Positions 27,438 through 41,499 of a stretch of DNA of 64,000 bases are shown here, in pieces. Position 1 is the stretch's first letter, and every line of letters starts with the position of its first letter. Under the pieces are notes generated by a model. That model saw only the letters and a program-made list of their open reading frames with translations, did no database searches and was not told the origin of the DNA. This stretch comes from Plasmopara viticola (Eukaryota; Oomycota; Peronosporomycetes; Peronosporales; Peronosporaceae): positions 30,785-94,784 of the forward strand of contig MBPM02000160.1 of NCBI GenBank assembly GCA_001695595.3. The letters run 5' to 3'. The translations under genes were made by a program, and so were the position numbers.

Positions 27438-29423
27438 TTATAGAAAGAAAGGACGCATCAATGACCGTACAGCGTCTAGGCACTGCATAAGATTGATGAT
27501 ACTTTTCGTTTCGGCTCTATAGACATTCTGAATGTCTACATAGATTGTAAGAAGGGATGTATAGTCGTACAGCGTCTCGACCTGCAAAAGAATGATGATA
27601 CACTTCGTTTTGGCTCTATTGCGTCTCTGCATGTCTTCATAGATATAAAAGACGGAGCTGTGGCGGTGCAGCGTCTCGGCCCTGCAAAAGAATAAAATAC
27701 TCTTCGTCTTGGCTCTATTGCGTCTCGGAAGTCTCTATAGAAAGAAACGACGCATCAATGACCGTACAGCGTCTAGGCACTGCATAAGATTGATGATACT
27801 TTTCGTTTCGGCTCTATAGACATTCTGAATGTCTACATAGACGATAAGGAGGGATGTATAGTCGTACAGCGTCTCGACGTGCAAAAGAATGATGATACAC
27901 TTCATTTGGCTCTATTACGCCTCCGCATGTCTTCATAGATAGAAAAGACGGAGCTGTGGCGGTACAGCGTCTCGGCCCTGCAGAAGAATAAAAATACTCT
28001 TCGTCTTGACTCTATTTCGTCTCGGAATGTCTTCATAGATAGAAAGTACGGATCTGTGGGCGTACAGCCATTCGGCACTGCAAAAGAACGATAATACAAT
28101 TCGTTTTGGCTCTATTGCGTCTCTGCATGTATTCATAGATAGAAAGGACGGATCTGTGTCCGTACAGCGTCTCTGCACTTGCATAAGATTAATGATACGT
28201 TTCGTTTCGGCTCTATTGACATTCTGAATGTCTACATAGACGATAATGAGGGATGTATGGTCGTACAGCGTCTCAAACTGCAAAAGAATGATGATACACT
28301 TCGTTGTGGCTTTATTGCGTCCGTGTATTTCAACAAAGATACAAAAGACGGAGCTGTGGCGGTGCAGCGTCTCGGCCCTGCAAAAGAATCAAGTACTCTT
28401 CGTCCTGGCTCTATTGCGTCTCGGAAGTCTTTATAGAAAGAAAGGACGCATCAATGACCGTACAGCGTCTAGGCACTGCATAAGATTGATGATACTTTTC
28501 GTTTCGGCTCTATAGACATTCTGAATGTCTACATAGATTGTAAGAAGGGATGTATAGTCGTACAGCGTCTCGACGTGCAAAAGAATGATGATATACTTCG
28601 TTTTGGCTCTATTCCGTCTCTGCATGTCTTCATAGATAGAAAAGACGGAGCTGTGGCGGTGCAGCGTCTCGGCCCAGGAAAAGAATAAAATACTCTTCGT
28701 CTTTGCTCTATTGCGTCTCGGAAGTCTTTATAGAAAGAAAGGACGCATCAATGACCGTACAGCGTCTAGGAGCTGCATAAGATTGATGATACTTTTTTTT
28801 TCGGCTCTATAGACATTTTGAATGTCTACATAGATTGTAAGAAGGGATGTATAGTCGAACAGCGTCTCGACCTGCAAAAGAATGATGATACACTCCATTT
28901 GGCTCTATTCCGTCTCCGCATGTCTTCATAGATAGAAAAGACGGAGCTGTGGCGGTACAGCGTCTCGGCCCTGCAAAAGAATAAAAATACTCTTCGTCTT
29001 GACTCTATTTCGTCTCGGAATGTCTTCATAGATAGAAAGTACGGATCTGTGGGCGTACAGCCATTCATCACTGCAAAAGAACGATAATACTATTCGTTTT
29101 GGCTCTTGTGCGTCTCTGCATGTATTCATAGATAGAATGGACGGATCTGTGTCCGTACAGCGTCTCTGCACCTGCATAAGATTAATGATACGTTTCGTTT
29201 CGGCTCTATTGACATTCTGAATGTCTACATAGACGATAAGGAGGGATGTATGGTCGTACAGCGTCTCAAACTGCAAAAGAATGATGATACACTTCGTTGT
29301 GGCTTTATTGCGTCCGTGTATTTCAACAAAGATACAAAAGACGGAGCTGTGGCGGTGCAGCGTCTCGGCCCTGCAAAAGAATCAAATACTCTTCGTCCTG
29401 GCTCTATTGCGTCTCGGAAGTCT
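27438..29423 (+). repeat. 993 bp (10-monomer) higher-order repeat, two copies
   Basis: Equivalent sequence positions recur 993 bp apart, for example at 27438 and 28431, 27933 and 28926, and 28288 and 29281. Each unit contains the GGACGCATCAATGACC monomer, the TGTAAGAAGGGATGTATAG monomer and the CGTCCGTGTATTTCAACAAAG monomer once or twice. The same 993 bp period returns further right (37080 and 38073; 37189 and 38182). Confidence 0.85.
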
Positions 29424-30611
29424 TTATAGAAAGAAACGACGCATCAATGACCGTACAGCGTCTAGGCACTGCATAAGATTGATGATACTTTTCGTTTCGG
29501 CTCTTTGGACATTCTGAATGTCTACATAGATTGTAAGAAGGGATGTATAGTCGTACAGCGTCTCGACGTGCAAAAGAATGATGATATACTTCGTTTTGGC
29601 TCTATTCCGTCTCTGCATGTCTTCATAGATAGAAAAGACGGAGCTGTGGCGGTGCAGCGTCTCGGCCCTGGAAAAGAATAAAATACTCTTCTTCTTTGCT
29701 CTATTGCGTCTCGGAAGTCTTTATAGAAAGAAAGGACGCATCAATGACCGTACAGCGTCTAGGCACTGCATAAGATTGATGATACTTTTTTTTTCGGCTC
29801 TATAGACATTCTGAATGTCTACATAGATTGTAAGAAGGGATGTATAGTCGTACAGCGTCTCGACCTGCAAAAGAATGATGATACACTTCGTTTTGGCTCT
29901 ATTGCGTCTCTGCATGTCTTCATAGATATAAAAGACGAAGCTGTGGCGGTGCAGCGTCTCGGCCCTGCAAAAGAATCAAATACTCTTCGTCCTGGCTCTA
30001 TTGCGTCTCGGAAGTCTTTATAGAAAGAAAGGACGCATCAATGACCGTACACCGTCTAGGCACTGCATAAGAGTGATGATACTTTTCGTTTCGGCTCTAT
30101 AGACATTCTGAATGTCTAAATAGATTGTAAGAAGGGATGTATAGTCGTACAGCGTCTCGACCTGCAAAAGAATGATGATACACTTCGTTTTGGCTCTATT
30201 CCGTCTCTGCATGTCTTCATAGATATAAAAGACGGAGCTGTGGCGGTGCAGCGTCTCGGCCCTGGAAAAGAATAAAATACTCTTCGTCTTTGCTCTATTG
30301 CGTCTCGGAAGTCTTTATAGAAAGAAAGGACGCATCAATGACCGTACAGCGTCTAGGCACTGCATAAGATTGATGATACTTTTCGTTTCGGCTCTATAGA
30401 CATTCTGAATGTCTACATAGATTGTAAGAAGGGATGTATAGTCGTACAGCGTCTCGATCTGCAAAAGAATGATGATACACTTCGTTTTGGCTCTATTGCG
30501 TCTCTGCATGTCTTCACAGATAGAAAAGACGGAGCTGTGGCGGTGCAGCGTCTCGGCCCTGCAAAAGAATAAAAATACTCTTTGTGTTGACTCTATTTCG
30601 TCTCGGAATGT
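29424..30611 (+). repeat. 297 bp (3-monomer) higher-order repeat, four copies
   Basis: Four consecutive units start at 29424, 29721, 30018 and 30315, each exactly 297 bp apart. Each holds three monomer types: AAAGGACGCATCAATGACCG, then GATTGTAAGAAGGGATGTAT, then GACGGAGCTGTGGCGGTGC. As 297 is 3 x 99, a frame on the minus strand stays open for 64 codons in each unit. Confidence 0.9.
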
Positions 30612-32405
30612 CTTCATAGATAGAAAGTACGGATCTGTGGGCGTACAGCCATTCTGCACTGATAAAGAATGATAATACAATTCGTTTTGGCTCTATTGCG
30701 TCTCTGGATGTATTCATAGATAGAAAGGACGGACCTGTGTCCGTACAGCGCTTCTGCACTTGCATAAGATTAATGATACGTTTCGTTTCGGCTCTATTGA
30801 CATCCTGAATGTCTACATAGACGATAAGGAGGGATGTATGGTCGTACAGCGTCTCGAACTGCAAAAGAATGATGATACACTTCGTTGTGGCTTTATTGCG
30901 TCCGTGTATTTCTACAAAGATACAAAAGACGGAGCTGTGGCGGTGCAGCGTCTCGGCCCTGGAAAAGAATAAAATACTCTTCGTCCTGGCTCTATTGCGT
31001 CTCGGAAGTCTTCATAGAAAGAAACGACGCATCAATGACCGTACAGCGTCTAAGCACTGCATAAGATTGATGATACTTTTCGTTTCGGCTCTATAGACAT
31101 TCTGAATGTCTACATAGATTGTAAGAAGGGATTTATAGTCGTACAGCGTCTCGACCTGCAAAAGAGTGATGATACACTTCGTTTTGGCTCTATTACGCCT
31201 CCGCATGTCTTCATAGATAGAAAAGACGGAGCAGTGGCGGTACAGCGTCTCGGCCCTGCAAAAGAATAAAAATACTCTTTGTCTTGACTCTATTTCGTCT
31301 CGGAATGTCTTCATAGATAGAAAGTACGGATCTGTGGGCGTACAGCTATTCTGCACTGATGAAGAATGATAATACAATTCGTTTTGGCTCTATTGCATCT
31401 CTGCATGTATTCATAGATAGAAAGGACGGACCTGTGTCCGTACAGCGTCTCTGCACTTGCATAAGATTAATGATACGTTTCGTTTCGGCTCTATTGACAT
31501 CCTGAACGTCTACATAGACGATAAGGAGGGATGTATGGTCGTACAGCGTCTCGAACTGCAAAAGAATGATGATACACTTCGTTGTGGCTTTATTGCGTCC
31601 GTGTATTTCAACAAAGATACAAAGGACGGAGCTGTGGCGGTGCAGCGTCTCGGCCCTGCAAAAGAATCAAATACTCTTCGTCCTGGCTCTATTGCGTCTC
31701 GGAAGTCTTTATAGAAAGAAAGGACGCATCAATGACCGTACAGCGTCTAGGCACTGCATAAGATTGATGATACTTTTCGTTTCGGCTCTATAGACATTAT
31801 GAATGTCTACATAGATTGTAAGAAGGGATGTATAGTTGTACAGCGTCTCGACCTGCAAAAGAATGATGATACACTTCATTTTGGCTGCGTCTCTGCATGT
31901 CTTCATACATATAAAAGACGGAGCTGTGGCGGTGCAGCGTCTCGGCCTTGCAAAAGAATAAAAATACTCTTCGTCTTGACTCTATTTCGTCTTGGAATGT
32001 CTTCATAGATAGAAAGTACGGATCTGTGGGCGTACAGCCATTCAGCACTGCAAAAGAACGAAAATACAATTCATTTTGGCTCTATTGCGTCTCTGCATGT
32101 ATTCATAGATAGAATGGACGGATCTGTGTCCGCACAGCGTCTCTGCAACTGCATAAGATTAATGATACGTTTCGTTTCGGCTCTATTGACATTCTGAATG
32201 TCTACATAGACGATAAGGAGGGATGTATGGTCGTACAGCGTCTCAAACTGCAAAAGAATGATGATACACTTCGTTGTGGCTTTATTGCGTCCGTGTATTT
32301 CAACAAAGATACAAAAGACGGAGCTGTGGCGGTGCAGCGTCTCGGCCCTGCAAAAGAATAAAATACTCTTCGTCCTGGCTCTATTGCGTCTCGGAAGTCT
32401 TTATA
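30315..32405 (+). repeat. 697 bp (7-monomer) higher-order repeat, about three copies
   Basis: Equivalent positions recur at 30315, 31012 and 31709, and likewise at 30760 and 31457, and at 30869 and 31566, so the unit is 697 bp. A slightly shorter third unit follows (31566 to 32258 is 692 bp). The unit holds the monomer types of the 297 bp repeat plus four others. Confidence 0.85.
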
Positions 32406-33148
32406 GAAAGAAAGGACGCATCAATGACCGTACAGCGTCTAGGCACTGCATAAGATTGATGATACTTTTCGTTTCGGCTCTATAGACATTCTGAATGTCT
32501 ACATAGACGATAAGGAGGGATGTATAGTCGTACAGCGTCTCGAACTGCAAAAGAATGATGATACACTTCATTTGGCTCTATTACGCCTCCGCATGTCTTC
32601 ATAGATAGAAAAGACGGAGCTGTGGCGGTACAGCGTCTCGGCCTTGCAAAAGAATAAAAATACTCTTCGTCTTGACTCTGTTTCGTCTCGGAATGTCTTC
32701 ATAGATAGAAAGTACGGATCTGTGGGCGTACAGCCATTCTGAACTGATAAAGAATGATAATACAATTCGTTTTGGCTCTATTGCGTCTCTGCATGTATTT
32801 ATAGATAGAAAGGATGGACCTGTCTCCGTACCGCGTCTCTGCACTTGCATAAGATTAATGATACGTTTCGTTTCGGCTCTATTGACATTCTGAATGTCTA
32901 CATAGATTGTAAGAAGGGATGTATAGTCGTACAGCGTCTCAACCTGCGAAAGAATGATGATACACTTCGTTTTGGCTCTATTGCGTCTCTGCATGTCTTC
33001 ATAGATATAAAAGACGGGGCTGTGGCGGTGCAGCGTCTTGGCCCTGCAAAAGAATAAAATACTCTTCGTATTGGCTGTATTGCGTCTCGGAAGTCTTTAT
33101 AGAAAGAAAGGACGCATCAATGACCGTACGGCGTCTAGGCACTGCATG

Positions 33149-34739
33149 AGATTGATGATACTTTTCGTTTCGGCTCTATAGACATTCTGAATGTCTACAT
33201 TGATTGTAGGAAGGGATGTATAGTCGTACAGCGTCTCGACGTGCAAAAGAATGATGTTACACTTCATTTGGCTTTATTACGCCTCCCCATGTCTTCATAG
33301 ATAGAAAAGACGGAGCTGTGGCGGTACAGCGTCTCGGCCTTGCAAAAGAATAAAAATACTCTTTGTCTTGACTCTATTTTGTCTCGGAATGTCTTCATAG
33401 ACGATAAGGAGGGATGTATGGTCGTACAGCGTCTCGAACGGCAAAAGATGATAATACACTTCGTTTTGGCTCTATTGCGTCTCTGCATGACTTTATAGAT
33501 AAAAAAGACGGAGCTGTGGCGGTGCAGCGTCTCGGCCCTGCAAAAGAATAAAAGTACTCTTCGTCTTGGCTCTATTTCGTCTCGGAATGTCTTTATAGAT
33601 AGAAAGTACGGATCTGTGGGCGTACAGCCATTCTGATCTGATAAAGAATGATAATATAATTCGTTTTGGCCCTATTGCATCTCTGCATGTATTCATAGAT
33701 AGAATGGTCGGATCTGTGTCCGTACAGCGTCTCTACACTTGCATAAGATTAATATTCGTTTCGTATCGGCTCTATTGACATCCTGAATGTCTACATAGAC
33801 GATAAGGAGGGATGTATGGTCGTACAGCGTCTCAAACTGCAAAAGAATGATGATACACTTCGTTGTGGCTTTATTGCATCCGTGTATTTCTACAAAGATA
33901 CAAAAGACGGAGCTGTGGCGGTGCAGCGTCTCGGCCCTGCAAAAGAATAAAAATACTCTTTGTCTTGAATCTATTTCGTCTCGGAATGTCTTCATAGATA
34001 GAAAGTACGGATCTGTGGGCGTACAGCCATTCGGCACTGCAAAAAATTGATAATACAATTCGTTTTTGGCTCTATTGCGTCTCTGCATGCTTTCATAGAT
34101 AGAAAGGACGGATCTGTGTTCATACAGCGTCTCTGCACTAGCATAAGATTGATGATACTTTTCGTTTCGGCTCTTTGGACATTCTGAATGTCTACATAGA
34201 TTGTAAGAAGGGATGTATAGTCGTACAGCGTCTCGGCCTGCAAAAGAATGATGATACACTTTGTTTTGGCTCTATTGCGTCTCTGCATGTCTTCATAGAT
34301 AGAAAAGACGGAGCTGTGGCGGTACAGCCGTTCGGCCCTGCAAAAGAATAAAAATACTCTTCGTCTTGGCTCTATTGCGTCTCGGAAGTCTTTATAGAAA
34401 GAAAAGACGCATTAATGACCGTACAGCGTCTAGGGACTGCATAAGATTGATGATACTTTTCGTTTCGGCTCTTTGGACATTCTGAAGTCTACATAGATTG
34501 TAAGAAGGGATGTATAGTCGTACAGCGTCTCAAACTGCAAAAGAATGATGATACACTTCGTTTTGGCTCTATTGCGTCTCTGCATGTCTTCATAGATAGA
34601 AAAGACGGAGCTGTGGCGGTACAGCCGTTCGGCCCTGCAAAAGAATAAAATACTCTTCGTCTTGGCTCTATTGCGTCTCAGAAGTCTTTATAGGGAGAAA
34701 GGACGCATCAATGACCGTACAGCGTCTAGGCACTGCATT
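33149..34739 (+). repeat. 1,591 bp tandem duplication, left copy
   Basis: Sixteen monomers that recur exactly 1,591 bp further on. Every stretch I compared between the two copies was identical, including rare single-base oddities such as CTTTATTACGCCTCCCCATG and the shortened GACATTCTGAAGTCTACATAG. The match begins just after a CATGAG/CATTAG difference at 33148/34739. A third partial copy continues from 36331 for about 100 bp. Confidence 0.9.
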
Positions 34740-36330
34740 AGATTGATGATACTTTTCGTTTCGGCTCTATAGACATTCTGAATGTCTACATTGATTGTAG
34801 GAAGGGATGTATAGTCGTACAGCGTCTCGACGTGCAAAAGAATGATGTTACACTTCATTTGGCTTTATTACGCCTCCCCATGTCTTCATAGATAGAAAAG
34901 ACGGAGCTGTGGCGGTACAGCGTCTCGGCCTTGCAAAAGAATAAAAATACTCTTTGTCTTGACTCTATTTTGTCTCGGAATGTCTTCATAGACGATAAGG
35001 AGGGATGTATGGTCGTACAGCGTCTCGAACGGCAAAAGATGATAATACACTTCGTTTTGGCTCTATTGCGTCTCTGCATGACTTTATAGATAAAAAAGAC
35101 GGAGCTGTGGCGGTGCAGCGTCTCGGCCCTGCAAAAGAATAAAAGTACTCTTCGTCTTGGCTCTATTTCGTCTCGGAATGTCTTTATAGATAGAAAGTAC
35201 GGATCTGTGGGCGTACAGCCATTCTGATCTGATAAAGAATGATAATATAATTCGTTTTGGCCCTATTGCATCTCTGCATGTATTCATAGATAGAATGGTC
35301 GGATCTGTGTCCGTACAGCGTCTCTACACTTGCATAAGATTAATATTCGTTTCGTATCGGCTCTATTGACATCCTGAATGTCTACATAGACGATAAGGAG
35401 GGATGTATGGTCGTACAGCGTCTCAAACTGCAAAAGAATGATGATACACTTCGTTGTGGCTTTATTGCATCCGTGTATTTCTACAAAGATACAAAAGACG
35501 GAGCTGTGGCGGTGCAGCGTCTCGGCCCTGCAAAAGAATAAAAATACTCTTTGTCTTGAATCTATTTCGTCTCGGAATGTCTTCATAGATAGAAAGTACG
35601 GATCTGTGGGCGTACAGCCATTCGGCACTGCAAAAAATTGATAATACAATTCGTTTTTGGCTCTATTGCGTCTCTGCATGCTTTCATAGATAGAAAGGAC
35701 GGATCTGTGTTCATACAGCGTCTCTGCACTAGCATAAGATTGATGATACTTTTCGTTTCGGCTCTTTGGACATTCTGAATGTCTACATAGATTGTAAGAA
35801 GGGATGTATAGTCGTACAGCGTCTCGGCCTGCAAAAGAATGATGATACACTTTGTTTTGGCTCTATTGCGTCTCTGCATGTCTTCATAGATAGAAAAGAC
35901 GGAGCTGTGGCGGTACAGCCGTTCGGCCCTGCAAAAGAATAAAAATACTCTTCGTCTTGGCTCTATTGCGTCTCGGAAGTCTTTATAGAAAGAAAAGACG
36001 CATTAATGACCGTACAGCGTCTAGGGACTGCATAAGATTGATGATACTTTTCGTTTCGGCTCTTTGGACATTCTGAAGTCTACATAGATTGTAAGAAGGG
36101 ATGTATAGTCGTACAGCGTCTCAAACTGCAAAAGAATGATGATACACTTCGTTTTGGCTCTATTGCGTCTCTGCATGTCTTCATAGATAGAAAAGACGGA
36201 GCTGTGGCGGTACAGCCGTTCGGCCCTGCAAAAGAATAAAATACTCTTCGTCTTGGCTCTATTGCGTCTCAGAAGTCTTTATAGGGAGAAAGGACGCATC
36301 AATGACCGTACAGCGTCTAGGCACTGCATT
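34740..36330 (+). repeat. 1,591 bp tandem duplication, right copy
   Basis: Right copy of the preceding unit, in direct orientation and without visible difference. The following sequence at 36331-36428 restarts the unit, then diverges (GCAACAGAATGACGAGAC) and is cut at CGCCTCCGC/GTTCGGCCCTGC near 36470, where part of a monomer is missing. Confidence 0.9.
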
Positions 36331-39300
36331 AGATTGATGATACTTTTCGTTTCGGCTCTATAGACATTCTGAATGTCTACATTGATTGTAGGAAGGGATG
36401 TATAGTCGTACAGCGTCTCGACGTGCAACAGAATGACGAGACACTTCATTTGGCTCTATTACGCCTCCGCGTTCGGCCCTGCAAAAGAATAAAAATACTC
36501 TTCGTCTTGGCTCTATTTCGTCTCGGAATGTCTTAAAAAAAAGAAAGGACGGTTCTGTGGGCGTACAGCCATTCGGCACTGCAAAATAATGATAATACAA
36601 TATGTTTTGGCTCTATTGCGTCTCTGCATGTATTCATAGATAGAAAGGACGGATCTGTGTTCATACAGCGTCTCTGCACTAGCATAAGATTAATGATACG
36701 TTTCGTTTCTGCTCTATTGACATTCTGAATGTCTACATAGACGATAAGGAGGGATGTATGGTCGTACGGCGTCTCGGCCTGCAAAAGAATGATGATACAC
36801 TTCGTTTTGGCTCTATTGCGTCTCTGCATGTCTTCATAGATATAAAAGACGGAGCTGTGGCGGTGCAGCGTCTCGGCCCTGCAAAAGAATAAAAGTACTC
36901 TTCGTCTTGGCTCTATTTCGTCTCGGAATGTCTTCATAGATAGAAAGTACGGATCTGTGGGCGTACAGCCATTCTGCACTGATATAGAATGATAATACAA
37001 TTCGTTTTGGCTCTATTGCATCTCTGCATGTATTCATAGATAGAAAGGACGGATCTGTGTCCGTACAGCGTCTCTGCACTTGCATAAGATTAATGATACG
37101 TTTCGTTTCGGCTCTATTGACATCCTGAACGTCTACCCAGACGATAAGGAGGGATGTATGGTCGTACAGCGTCTCAAACTGCAAAAGAATGATGATACAC
37201 TTCGTTGTGGCTTTATTGCGTCCGTGTATTTCTACAAAGATACAAAAGACGGAGCTGTGGCGGTGCAGCGTCTCGGCCCCACAAAAGAATAAAATACTCT
37301 TCGTCCTGGCTCTATTGCGTCTCGGAAGTCTTCTTAGAAAGAAACGACGCATCAATGACCGTACAGCGTCTAAGCACTGCATAAGATTGATGATACTTTT
37401 CGTTTCGGCTCTATAGACATTCTGAATGTCTACATAGATTGTAAGAAGGGATGTATAGTCGTACAGCGTCTCGACCTGCAAAAGAATGATGATACACTTC
37501 GTTTTGGCTCTATTGCGTCTCTGCATGTCTTCATAGATAGAAAAGACGGAGCTGTGGCGGTGCAGCGTCTCGGCCCTGCAAAAGAATAAAATACTCTTCG
37601 TCTTGGCTCTATTGCGTCTCAGAAGTCTTTATAGGGAGAAAGGACGCATCAATGACCGTACAGCGTCTAGGCACTGCATAAGATTGATGATACTTTTCGC
37701 TTCGGCTCTATAGACATTCTGAATGTCTACATTGATTGTAGGAAGGGATGTATAGTCGTACAGCGTCTCGACGTGCAAAAGAATGATGATACACTTCATT
37801 TGGCTCTATTACGCCTCCGCATGTCTTCATAGATAGAAAAGACGGAGCTGTGGCGGTACAGCGTCTCGGCCCTGCAAAAGAATAAAAATACTCTTTGTCT
37901 TGACTCTATTTCGTCTCGGAATGTCTTCATAGATAGAAAGTACGGATCTGTGGGCGTACAGCTATTCTGCACTGATTAAGAATGATAATACAATTCGTTT
38001 TGGCTCTATTGCATCTCTGCATGTATTCATAGATAGAAAGGACGGACCTGTGTCCGTACAGCGTCTCTGCACTTGCATAAGATTAATGATACGTTTCGTT
38101 TCGGCTCTATTGACATCCTGAACGTCTACATAGACGATAAGGAGGGACGTATGGTCGTACAGCGTCTCAAACCGCAAAAGAATGATGATACACCTTGTTG
38201 TGGCTTTATTGCGTCCGTGTATTTCTACAAAGATACAAAAGACGGAGCTGTGGCGGTGCAGCGTCTCGGCCCTACAAAAGAATCAAATACTCTTCGTCCT
38301 GGCTCTATTGCGTCTCGGAAGTCTTCATAGAAAGAAACGACGCATCAATGACCGTACAGCGTCTAAGCACTGCATAAGATTGATGATACTTTTCGTTTCG
38401 GCTCTATAGACATTCTGAATGTCTACATAGATTGTAAGAAGGGATGTATAGTCGTACAGCGTCTCGACGTGCAAAAGAATGATGATACACTTCATTTGGC
38501 TCTATTGCGTCTCTGCATGTCTTCATAGATAGAAAAGACGGAGCTGTGGCGGTACAGCGTCTCGGCCCTGCAAAAGAATAAAAATACTCTTTGTCTTGAC
38601 TCTATTTCGTCTCGGAATGTCTTCATAGATAGAAAGTACGGATCTGTGGGCGTACAGCCATTCTGCACTGATAAAGAATGATAATACAATTCGTTTTGGC
38701 TCTATTGCGTCTCTGCATGTATTCATAGATAGAAAGGACGGACCTGTGTCCGTACAGCGTCTCTGCACTTGCATAAGATTAATGTTACGTTTCGTTTCGG
38801 CTCTATTGACATTCTGAATGTCTACATAGACGATAAAGAGGGATGTATGGTCGTACAGCGTCTCGAGCTGCAAAAGAATGATAATACACTTCGTTGTGGC
38901 TTTATTGCGTCCGTGTATTTCAACAAAGATACAAAAGACGGAGCTGTGGCGGTAAAGCGTCTCGGCCCTGCAAAAGAATAAAATAATCTTCGTCCTGGCT
39001 CTATTGCGTCTCGGCATGTCTTCATAGAAAGAAAGGACACATCAATGACCGTACAGCGTCTAGGCACTGCATAAGATTAATGATACGTTTCGTTTCGGCT
39101 CTATAGACAATCTGAATGTCTACATAGACGATAAGGAGGGATGTATAGTCGTACAGCGTCTCGACGTGCAAAAGAATGATGATACACTTCATTTGGCTCT
39201 ATTACGCCTCCGCATGTCTTCATAGATAAAAGACGGAGCTGTGGCGGTACAGCGTCTCGGCCTTGCAAAAGAATAAAAGTACTCTTCGTCTTGACTCTGT

Positions 39301-41499
39301 TTCGTCTCTGCATGTATTCATAGATAGAAAGGACGGTTTTGTGGGCGTACAGCCATTCGGCACTGCAAAAGAATAATAATACAATACGTTTTGGCTCTAT
39401 TGCGTCTCTGCATGTATTCATAGATATAAAGTACGGATCTGTGGGCGTACAGCCATTCGGCACTGCAAAAGAATGATAATACAATTCGTTTTTGGCTCTA
39501 TTGCGTCTCTGCATGTATTCATAGATAGAAAGGACGGATCTGTGTCCGTACAGCGTCTCTGCACTTGCATAAGATTAATAATACGTTTCGTTTCGGCTCT
39601 ATTGACATTCTGAATGTCTACATACACGATAAAGAGGGATGTATGGTCGTACAGCGTCTCGAACTGCAAAAGAATGATGTTACACTTCGGTTTGGCTCTA
39701 TTGCATCTCTGCATGTCTTCATAGATAGAAAAGACGGAGCTGTGGCGGTGCAGCGTCTCGGCCCTGCAAAAGAATAAAAGTACTCTTCGTCTTGGCTCTA
39801 CTTCGTCTCGTAATGTCTTCATAGATAGAAAGTACGGATCTGTGGGCGTACAGCCATTCTGCACTGATAAAGAATGATAATACAATTCGTTTTGGCTCTA
39901 TTGCATCTCTGCATGTATTCATAGATAGAAAGGACGGATCTGTGTCCGTACAGCGTCTCTGCACTTGCATAAGATTAATGATACGTTTCGTTTCGGCTCT
40001 ATTGACATCCTGAATGTCTACATAGACGATAAGGAGGGATGTATGGTCGTACAGCGTCTCGAACTGCAAAAGTATGATGATACACTTCGTTGTGGCTTTA
40101 TTGCGTCCGTGTATTTCAACAAAGATACAAAAGAACGGAGCTGTGGCGGTGCAGCGTCTCGGCCCTGCAAAAGAATCAAATACTCTTCGACTTGGCTCTA
40201 TTGCGTCTCGGAAGTCTTTATAGAGAGAAAGGACGCATCAATGACCGTACAGCGTCTAGGCACTGCATAAGATTGATGATACTTTTCGTTTCGGCTCTAT
40301 AGACATTCTGAATGTCTACATTGATTGTAGGAAGGGATGTATAGTCGTACAGCGTCTTGACCTGCAAAAGAATGATGATACACTTAGTTTTGGCTCTATT
40401 GCGTCTCTGCATGTCTTCATAGATAGAAAAGACGGATCTGTGGCGGTACAGCGTCTCGGCCCTGCAAAAGAATAAAAATACTCTTTGTCTTGGCTCTATT
40501 TCGTCTCGGAATGTCTTCAAAGATAGAAAGGACGGTTCTGTGGGCCTACAGCCATTCGGCACTGCAAAATAATGATAATACAATTCGTTTTGGCTCTATT
40601 GCGTCTCTGCATGTATTTATAGATAGAAAGGACGGATCTGTGTCCATACAGCGTCTCTGCACTTGCTTAAGATTAATGATACGTTTTGTTTCGGCTTTAT
40701 TGACATTCTGAATGTCTACATAGACGATAAGGAGGGATGTATGGTCGTACGGCGTCTCGAACTGCAAAAGAATGATAATACACTTCGTTTTGCTCTATTG
40801 CGTCTCTGCATGACTTCATAGATAGAAAAGACGGAGCTGTGGCGGTACAGCGTCTCGGCCCTGCAAAAGAAAAAAAGGACTCTTCGTCTTGGCTCAATTT
40901 CGTCTCGGAATGTCTTCATAGATAGAAAGTACGGATCTGTGGGCGTACAGCCATTCTGCACTGATGAAGAATGATGATACAATTCGTTTTGGCTCTATTG
41001 CATCTCTGCATGTATTCAAAGATAGAAAGAACGGACCTGTGTCCGTACAGCGTCTCTGCACTTGCATAAGATTATTGATACGTTTCGTTTCGGCTCCATT
41101 GACATCCTGAATGTCTACATAGACGATAAGGAGGGATGTATGGTCGTACAGCATCTCAAACTGCAAAAGAATGATGATACACTTCGTTGTGGCTTTATTG
41201 CGTCCGTGTATTTCTACAAAGATACAAAAGACGGAGCTGTGGCGGTAGAGCGTCTCGGCCCTGCAAAAGAATAAAATAATCTTCGTCCTGACTCTATTGC
41301 GTCTCGGCATGTCTTTATAGAAAGAAACGACGCATCATGACCGTACAGCGTCTAGGCACTGCATAAGATTGATGATATTTTTCGTTTCGGCTCTATAGAC
41401 ATTCTGAATATCTACATAGATTGTAAGAAGGGATGTATAGTCGTACAGCGTCTCGACCTGCAAAAGAGCGATGATACACTTCGTTTTGGCTCTATTGCG

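Larger units (their letters stand above)
24111..41480 (+). repeat. Satellite family A, subfamily A3, homogenised higher-order core
   Basis: About 175 monomers of 99-100 bp made from a small set of recurring types. Types carry GACATTCTGAATGTCTACAT, CGGAGCTGTGGCGGT, CGGATCTGTGGGCGTACAGC with CATTCGGCACTGC, CGGATCTGTGTCCGTACAGC with CTTGCATAAGATTAATG, and GGACGCATCAATGACCGTAC. They are arranged in higher-order repeats with periods of 297, 697 and 993 bp (3, 7 and 10 monomers). Recurrent 64-188 codon open frames on either strand reflect the unit length, since 99 is divisible by 3, and I do not regard them as coding. No gene, tRNA or transposon is visible. Confidence 0.93.

Noticed and set aside
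36834..37526. 230-codon open frame on the - strand in the A3 core
   Set aside because: Same periodicity artefact. Equivalent frames recur with the higher-order unit, are interrupted in sister units and show no domain.
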